6,702 nt of DNA from an uncultured Planctomycetaceae bacterium (lineage in GTDB: Bacteria; Planctomycetota; Planctomycetia; Pirellulales; Thermoguttaceae). Position 1 is the first letter of the stretch. Each line of letters begins with the position of its first letter. Of the stretch, positions 1 to 4,182 are shown piece after piece. Position numbers and translations under genes: made by a program. The stretch covers positions 1-6,702 of the forward strand of contig CAMZHY010000212.1 in NCBI GenBank assembly GCA_947307005.1, in the 5' to 3' direction. The notes beneath the pieces were generated by a model. The model did not search any database. It had not been told where the DNA came from and was given only the letters and a program-made list of their open reading frames with translations.

Positions 1-477
1 TCCGTGTTGAACCGTTCCGAATTCGATAACTCCAGGGTCAAAACCAACGTCAGGACGGATATATGTTTTGACTTGAAGCTGGACTTCAGCTAGGGTCGGT
101 CTGCTAAAAACGACGCGAATTGTCGCTTTGCGCTGTTTAGTATGTTCTCGTCCTGAAGTATCTACTTTTGCGACGACCTCGCAAATTTCACCCGGGCGGA
201 CCACCTGTTTTGTAACGGACGCCTTCGTGCACCCACAGTTTGAGGACACAGATGAAATAACGACGTCTTCATTGTAAATATTTTTAAACGGAAATCGTTT
301 TTCAACATCAGCATGGAGAGCGACGCTGCCAAAATTATGGAGGCGTTCCGTCCCCATTTCGCTGAACATTTTAACGGCCCATTCGTTCGACTGAGCGAAC
401 AGCGGCGACGCGCCTGTCAAAAGCAGTATTGTCGCGACAGCGGTTATGAGGCGTATATTCACTTTACTCTCGTTCAT
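1..477 (-). CDS. DUF1573 domain-containing exported protein (partial, C-terminus beyond left edge)
   Basis: Reading the minus strand from the ATG at 477-475 gives 159 codons without a stop to position 1, so the C-terminus lies outside the window. Residues 1-28 form a Sec signal peptide: a charged start, a hydrophobic run around 11-22 and a likely signal peptidase I site after Leu-Phe-Ala28. The mature part has the hallmarks of DUF1573, an Ig-like (ASH-type) fold: His-Asn-Phe-Gly at 47-50, a Phe-Lys-Asn-Ile-Tyr-Asn strand at 64-69, and the signature Asn80-Cys-Gly-Cys-Thr84. A second Ig-like repeat seems to begin near residue 146 (Phe-Asp-Pro-Gly, then Phe-Gly-Thr-Val, then Gly), as in tandem DUF1573 proteins of planctomycetes. 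An AGGAG with 8-nt spacing supports this start. An in-frame ATG 14 codons upstream (519-517) has no good ribosome site and would push the signal peptide inward. The molecular function of the family is unknown; an envelope or extracytoplasmic role is inferred from the signal peptide. The gene is divergent from the one at 1051. Confidence 0.88.
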   Translation of the reverse strand, partial: MNESKVNIRLITAVATILLLTGASPLFAQSNEWAVKMFSEMGTERLHNFGSVALHADVEKRFPFKNIYNEDVVISSVSSNCGCTKASVTKQVVRPGEICEVVAKVDTSGREHTKQRKATIRVVFSRPTLAEVQLQVKTYIRPDVGFDPGVIEFGTVQHG

Positions 478-485
478 ACTCGTTG

Positions 486-490
486 CTCCT
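486..490 (-). promoter_or_regulatory. Ribosome binding site of the DUF1573 gene
   Basis: The minus strand reads AGGAG here, followed by an 8-nt spacer and the ATG at 477. This perfect Shine-Dalgarno core decides between the two in-frame ATGs (477 and 519) in favour of 477. Confidence 0.75.
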
Positions 491-661
491 GCGTTCGTCG
501 GGAAGAACTCCTTTTCCATTTCATCTTGCCGAGTTCTCGCGCTTCACTATCTCAGCGACGCCAAGGCCTGAAGAATCTGTTTCAGAATAAACGGAACTCT
601 TCCTCGTTCGTACGAAGGTATAATCGGAACACCCCCTTTCTCCAGAGCATCCCTTTTTTTC

Positions 662-735
662 TTATCGTCTTGATAATTGGAATTCTTTGATAAAAAACGA
701 TAATCCCTTGAAAAAAGAAAAAACTACATTATCGT
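662..735. repeat. Three-copy TTATCGT motif cluster (candidate operator sites)
   Basis: TTATCGT occurs at 662-668 and 729-735 on the plus strand, both times as the 8-mer TTATCGTC. It also occurs in inverted orientation as ACGATAA at 697-703. The copies are about 35 and 32 bases apart. The 662 and 697 copies flank a GAATTC centre and form a 7-bp inverted repeat with a 28-base gap. Near-regular spacing in a divergent promoter region is compatible with regulator binding, but short AT-rich words recur by chance in such sequence. Confidence 0.3.
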
Positions 736-909
736 CGTTTCTTTTGTGTTTTAACAGATGGAATCTATAAGTAATTAGACGCTTATCCTGATGTCATTTA
801 AACGATTAGAGTGGGTAAAAACGTCAGGGAGTCAAGACCAACTAGCTACACTTTGAAGACGAAAAGGGAGTTTTTTAATTTTGAGAGAGCAGAAATTATA
901 TAAATTTTT

Positions 910-951
910 TTGACAAAAAAGACTCTTTAGCGAGTTTTCATACGTATAAAA
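910..951 (+). promoter_or_regulatory. Weak promoter-like region of the transglutaminase/TPR gene
   Basis: A perfect -35-like TTGACA lies at 910-915, and a -10-like TATAAA lies at 945-950. Their 29-base separation is too long for a normal sigma-70 promoter, so at most one of the two is real, or a different sigma factor is used. The TATAAA is embedded in a 16-bp near-palindrome (936-951, centred on ATACGTAT at 940-947, one mismatched pair) that could bind a regulator over the start region. The placement, about 100 bases before the start codon in the most AT-rich part of the spacer, fits a promoter. The exact elements are uncertain. Confidence 0.3.
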
Positions 952-1011
952 CTGGGGTAAAATATTGGACGCGTCGTTGCGTGGGGGTTTCGACGTGTTC
1001 CTTATGATTGT

Positions 1012-1027
1012 TCAGAGACGTCTCTGA
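1012..1027. repeat. Perfect 16-bp palindrome TCAGAGACGTCTCTGA
   Basis: The sequence is exactly self-complementary over 16 bases with no loop. It ends 23 bases before the start codon at 1051 and is followed by a GTCGAC hexamer (1032-1037). A palindrome this long without a spacer suggests a site for a dimeric DNA-binding protein rather than an RNA hairpin. Its position would place it in the leader or near the transcription start of the gene at 1051. The protein that might bind it is unknown. Confidence 0.55.
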
Positions 1028-1050
1028 CGTCGTCGACTAGGCGTTGTGGT

Positions 1051-2925
1051 ATGTCGTTTTTATTAAACCTGTTTCGTGTGTTCTCGCGGCGTGGAGTTCG
1101 CAAACTTTTCTGCGTTACTCTTGCGGTTTCCTTCTTGGCCGTTGAGAGCGAAGCCAGCGCTCAAGTCTTTGGACGTATGCGGTCTGTTCCTCGCAGTCCT
1201 CAGTCCAGCGTTCCCCAACGAATCTCTGGAACAACGCGAGACGCTTCTCAGCCTAACGCGCAGTCGCATCAGAACGGCTATATCCCCAACGTTTCTGCCG
1301 CCAATAAACAAGAGTCTGTTCCGACGAAGCCGTCTTCCGTCAGCTCTTCTCAACGCGATTTTTCCGGTTTTGACAACGCTATTCGAGGTTCGGTCTCTAA
1401 AGGAAGAAACGCTGGAATCAGCGCGGCTGTTGACGCGGTTCCTGATTCTCCCGATTTGACCGCTAAAAATGATGCGGGGAATTCGTATCCCAGTCTTGAA
1501 CGAGCGAAGAGTGAAAAATCAGATTTGCCTTTGTTGGCGTTGAGTTCGGGGAAATATGATTTTGTAACGGCGGTCAAGGTCGACGAAGTTAATTCTTATG
1601 TGGCGAATGCACAAGGACTTTGCGTTGTTGTTCCTCATAAGAATTTCGTTATTTCGCAACAGAGCGTCGAAGATGGTCAGGACAAAAAGTCTGCTTACCA
1701 TGTTGTCGAGGGGGCTTTGCCAGAAACCTCAACCCTGAAGACGCGCGACGATAGTTTTGACTTCGCGCCTTCCTCGGACGTATCTTCCGTCGATTCTTCT
1801 TTTTACGAAGATTATATTGTTTTTACCCTGACAAACCTCGAGCCTCAAGAGGAACAACTTCTTCGCGACGCCGTTGACGGAAGATGGAACGAATTTGACC
1901 TTCTCAGCGCGTCCCTTATTGCCGAGGGGTTGACGACGTCCGAGAGTCGAATGCATTATCGCTCTCGTTTTGAGAGTCTTGTCGCCTCGCTTCTTCAGCA
2001 GACGAAGAACATGCAGGACCAACTCCAGAAGACCGAGCGCGTTTATAATTTTCTCCACTCTCGCGCACTTTTTTCTAAGTACAATCTTTCCTGTTCGAGC
2101 GTAGCCGCTTCGTTGGACAGCGGCGTTTTTAACTGCGTGAGCGCGACTGTTTTGTTTAATTGTCTTGCTTCTCGCGCAGGACTTAACGTCGCCGCTCTTG
2201 AGACGACAGGTCACGCAAAGAGTCGCGTTAAATTTGAGGACTCGTTCCTCGATATCGAGACTACCTGTTCAACTTGGAATAAGTTGCCCGATAGAATGCG
2301 TCCTTATCAGGTTCCTCATGTTCGAGAAAATGTCGCGACTGTCAACGGAACGCCTGACGGGATTCCCGAAAAATCTGCGTCGGTTTCCTCTAACGAATCC
2401 GTCTCAGAAAACGATAAAGTTGCGTTTAATTTCGTCTCGCTTAGGGCTTCTTCGGGCGACACGGTTAAAGAAGAAGGATCGACGACGTTTCAGGTAGATT
2501 CAGACGCCCCGCTGGGGTACTCTTTTACTCGGTCGCGTCGTCCAATGCGTGAAATCACTGACGTTGAACTTGTGGCGACGATCTATTACAACGTAGGCGT
2601 GGATTATTCGCAGGCGGGCGACTATGAGCGTTCAATCGCTTCGTATATTAAAGCTGTTCAACTTGCCCCGGGAAATAAAACAATTCTTGGTAATTTGAAA
2701 GCAACGCTCAATAATTGGGCAATCGACGTCGCAATGAAAGAAAAGGACTATGAAAAGGCTATTTGTCTTACAGAATTAGGGCAACGCATTGATCCTGATT
2801 TCCGTGAGTTTAAGATGAATATGCCGATTTTCTTTCGCGATTGGATTGATCGTTTATCGAAGGAGAATGATTGGGAGGCTGTCAAGCGCGTTCAAGAAGA
2901 ATATTTGAGGCGTTTCCCCAAGTGA
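1051..2925 (+). CDS. Exported transglutaminase-like and TPR protein
   Basis: This 624-residue protein has four regions. Residues 1-37 are a signal peptide (basic Arg-Arg-Gly-Val-Arg-Lys, hydrophobic 19-30, likely cut after Ala-Ser-Ala37). Residues 45-155 are a Ser/Gln/Asn-rich, probably disordered stretch. Residues about 255-410 form a helical lead-in and a transglutaminase-like (SirB1-type) core: Phe-Asn-Cys362 with Ser-Ala-Thr, then Gly-His388-Ala, then Leu-Asp401-Ile-Glu-Thr-Thr. These match a Cys/His/acidic triad order. After a polar insert (about 425-495), residues 505-590 carry two TPR units: Tyr-Tyr-Asn-Val-Gly-Val, later Ala-Pro-Gly-Asn, then Asn-Asn-Trp-Ala and a closing Asp-Pro. The same order, transglutaminase core then TPR, occurs in planctomycete proteins. 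The fold suggests a periplasmic peptidase- or amidase-like enzyme, or a degenerate scaffold; the substrate is unknown. The frame is closed by a stop at 958-960 with no alternative ATG before 1051. The Shine-Dalgarno is poor (only AGG at 1039-1041). It converges with the lipoprotein gene. Confidence 0.9.
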   Translation: MSFLLNLFRVFSRRGVRKLFCVTLAVSFLAVESEASAQVFGRMRSVPRSPQSSVPQRISGTTRDASQPNAQSHQNGYIPNVSAANKQESVPTKPSSVSSSQRDFSGFDNAIRGSVSKGRNAGISAAVDAVPDSPDLTAKNDAGNSYPSLERAKSEKSDLPLLALSSGKYDFVTAVKVDEVNSYVANAQGLCVVVPHKNFVISQQSVEDGQDKKSAYHVVEGALPETSTLKTRDDSFDFAPSSDVSSVDSSFYEDYIVFTLTNLEPQEEQLLRDAVDGRWNEFDLLSASLIAEGLTTSESRMHYRSRFESLVASLLQQTKNMQDQLQKTERVYNFLHSRALFSKYNLSCSSVAASLDSGVFNCVSATVLFNCLASRAGLNVAALETTGHAKSRVKFEDSFLDIETTCSTWNKLPDRMRPYQVPHVRENVATVNGTPDGIPEKSASVSSNESVSENDKVAFNFVSLRASSGDTVKEEGSTTFQVDSDAPLGYSFTRSRRPMREITDVELVATIYYNVGVDYSQAGDYERSIASYIKAVQLAPGNKTILGNLKATLNNWAIDVAMKEKDYEKAICLTELGQRIDPDFREFKMNMPIFFRDWIDRLSKENDWEAVKRVQEEYLRRFPK

Positions 2926-3030
2926 CGAGCTTCTTCTCCTCTTTTTCTTTTGCAATCCAATAACTGAAATTTCAGCTGAATAGGTTGCGGAACGGTTACG
3001 CTAACACCACGCAACGCACCGAGGTTTAGA

Positions 3031-3085
3031 AGCGGTCTATCATGCGACGCATTTGAAAGGGGCGTCGCTTTGGCGCGAGACCGCT
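3031..3085. repeat. Nested GC-rich inverted repeat between convergent genes
   Basis: The outer arms are AGCGGTCT (3031-3038) and AGACCGCT (3078-3085). The inner arms are GCGACGC (3044-3050) and GCGTCGC (3062-3068), around an 11-base loop. All 15 pairs are perfect, with 5 and 9 unpaired bases between the two stems. It sits in the 189-base spacer between the stops of two converging genes, so it may end or stabilise transcripts from both sides. No U-tract follows on either strand, so it is not a standard intrinsic terminator. It could also be one copy of a dispersed REP-like element. Confidence 0.5.
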
Positions 3086-3114
3086 CGCAACATCGCTAAA
3101 TCGCGAAGTTCGGA

Positions 3115-4026
3115 CTATTCGCTTTTTTCTTTGTCGACGTTTTCCAATTCGTCGTCTTCTTCCGTCTCGAGTTTCTCACCGGATTCGTCGTCTTCAACGG
3201 CCTTTGCAAGTCCTTCTTCACGGAGCTTTTGAAGACGTTCAATTGCTTTTTCGTCAAGTTCGTGGTACGCTGCCTCCGTAGCGACAGACGTCTTTTCGCT
3301 TTCGGTTTCTTCACCATTAAAGGATTGGGGAATCGCCTTGTCTCCGCCAAGTCGTAATCCTGCGTTATCGTAGGTCGCGGTTGTGAAGGGACCTGCGCCG
3401 AATATCCAACGATCGCGTATTTGAGACGATTTCGTCATAATTCCCGATTGCCAAATGATTGCGCCCGTCGTTTTATTGTAAGCCCACATGCGCAACTTAA
3501 CTTGCGCCTTCTGATCGGTTCGCTTAACAAGCGCGAATTCGGGAATAGACGTCGCCGTCGTCATGGTGCCAATTGCCGGAATTGTTGTTTCCGGGACGCC
3601 GTACATTAGTTCATAACGATTAGTGCCGACCGCTCCAGGGGCGACTTCGACTATGTAGTCGGCCTGCGCCTCATCGTCCTTGACAAACGCTCCGTTGGCG
3701 CCAAGTTGCTGGCGCACGAGGCTTTTTAGATAATCGCCGTCAGTTGTTGTATTGGCGCTTTTTACGAAGACCTTTAACCCTGCGAGTCTAGAATAATCGT
3801 ATTGATCGACAAGGTCTTCCATTGCGCTTGAGATAAGGAGCTGTTCTGTTGCGGTTCGCGACGTATCGGAAAACTTCGTCGTACCGCAACCGGAGATCAG
3901 TTGCAACGCTATTGCGACAATCAATAGCCTATGGCTTTTTGACAAAAACGACGCTCTACGCGATCTTGGACGGCGTTTTTCGACAATCGCCGAAACGTCA
4001 AGAAAGGTTCTTAACAAAAGCGTCAT
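3115..4026 (-). CDS. DUF6655-like lipoprotein with acidic C-terminal tail
   Basis: This 303-residue protein has a hydrophobic run at 33-44 ending in a lipobox (Leu-Ile-Ser-Gly-Cys47). Cys47 should be lipidated, and Gly at +2 would favour outer-membrane rather than inner-membrane retention by the Proteobacterial rule. Residues 48-225 resemble the planctomycete family DUF6655 as I recall it: Thr-Glu-Gln-Leu-Leu near 60, Ala-Asp-Tyr-Ile-Val-Glu at 122-127, Tyr-Gly-Val-Pro at 142-145, Ile-Trp-Gln-Ser-Gly at 191-195 and Phe-Gly-Ala-Gly-Pro-Phe at 209-214. The function is unknown. Residues 238-303 are a Glu/Lys/Asp-rich helical or disordered tail that looks like an addition to the core. The signal peptide is unusually late: 32 basic or mixed residues precede its hydrophobic part. 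A TTG at codon 28 (3945-3943) would give a normal-length signal, but the ATG at 4026 has AAGGAG with 8-nt spacing. A terminator upstream separates it from the acyltransferase gene, so it is probably transcribed alone. Confidence 0.85.
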   Translation of the reverse strand: MTLLLRTFLDVSAIVEKRRPRSRRASFLSKSHRLLIVAIALQLISGCGTTKFSDTSRTATEQLLISSAMEDLVDQYDYSRLAGLKVFVKSANTTTDGDYLKSLVRQQLGANGAFVKDDEAQADYIVEVAPGAVGTNRYELMYGVPETTIPAIGTMTTATSIPEFALVKRTDQKAQVKLRMWAYNKTTGAIIWQSGIMTKSSQIRDRWIFGAGPFTTATYDNAGLRLGGDKAIPQSFNGEETESEKTSVATEAAYHELDEKAIERLQKLREEGLAKAVEDDESGEKLETEEDDELENVDKEKSE

Positions 4027-4034
4027 TTTTCAAA

Positions 4035-4040
4035 CTCCTT
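4035..4040 (-). promoter_or_regulatory. Ribosome binding site of the lipoprotein gene
   Basis: The minus strand reads AAGGAG, with 8 nt between it and the ATG at 4026. It supports that start over the TTG at codon 28, which lacks a comparable site. Confidence 0.7.
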
Positions 4041-4081
4041 TTTGATTTGTCGCCTTAGAGCTCCAAGCCACTGCAACTGGG

Positions 4082-4110
4082 ATTCTAGTCAAAATCAGAG
4101 AGTAATGAAA
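4082..4110 (-). promoter_or_regulatory. Possible promoter of the lipoprotein gene
   Basis: The minus strand carries TAGAAT (4087-4082), which matches five of six bases of a sigma-70 -10 box. A weak TTTCAT lies 17 bases upstream. It falls in the short gap between the upstream terminator and the start codon, where a promoter is needed. The -35 is poor, so this is only a candidate. Confidence 0.25.
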
Positions 4111-4119
4111 GCCCTTTTT

Positions 4120-4157
4120 AAAAAAGCCGGAACGCCCCTGAGGAAGGGGCGTTCCGG
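4120..4157 (-). terminator. Intrinsic terminator of the acyltransferase/synthetase gene
   Basis: On the minus strand a perfect 12-bp GC-rich stem (CCGGAACGCCCC pairing with GGGGCGTTCCGG, loop of 7 bases) is followed after one base by six T residues (A4120-A4125 on the plus strand). It begins about 25 bases after the TAA at 4185-4183. This is a textbook rho-independent terminator and separates this gene from the lipoprotein gene downstream. Confidence 0.92.
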
Positions 4158-4182
4158 TCGATATATCGCGTCCTTTAACAAG

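Larger units (their letters stand above)
478..1050. other. AT-rich divergent intergenic region (573 bases), no gene seen
   Basis: This stretch separates the minus-strand DUF1573 gene from the plus-strand gene at 1051 and must carry the promoters of both. I find no convincing coding frame, tRNA or terminator. It is clearly AT-rich from about 650 to 960, unlike the coding parts. It contains a cluster of TTATCGT motifs (662-735), a TTGACA followed by a TATAAA-containing near-palindrome (910-951), and a perfect 16-bp palindrome (1012-1027). A plus-strand frame covering 313-690 is the antisense of the DUF1573 gene running on into this spacer, and it has no protein-like features. Confidence 0.8.

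Noticed and set aside
619..624. Perfect TATAAT on the plus strand
   Set aside because: No -35-like element lies 16-18 bases upstream, and it is more than 400 bases from the next plus-strand gene.
313..690. Plus-strand frame of 125 codons
   Set aside because: It is antisense to the DUF1573 gene over 313-477 and then runs into the AT-rich spacer. Its composition is not protein-like, and the opposite strand has a signal peptide and a family signature.
1063..2497. Several plus and minus frames inside the 1051-2925 gene (for example 1076-1459, 1729-2214 and 2165-2497)
   Set aside because: They are shadows of the real gene: Arg/Ser-rich translations with no domain or ribosome site, while the main frame has clear domains.
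2926..2951. Pyrimidine-rich tract just after the stop at 2925
   Set aside because: No hairpin precedes it, so it is not an intrinsic terminator.
2964..2975. 12-bp palindrome CTGAAATTTCAG after the gene at 1051-2925
   Set aside because: It has no loop, is AT-rich and is not followed by a T-run, so it does not support a terminator; a palindrome this short is weak evidence of a site.
4159..4168. 10-bp palindrome CGATATATCG next to the terminator
   Set aside because: It is short and AT-rich, and it lies between a stop codon and a terminator, where no operator function is expected.
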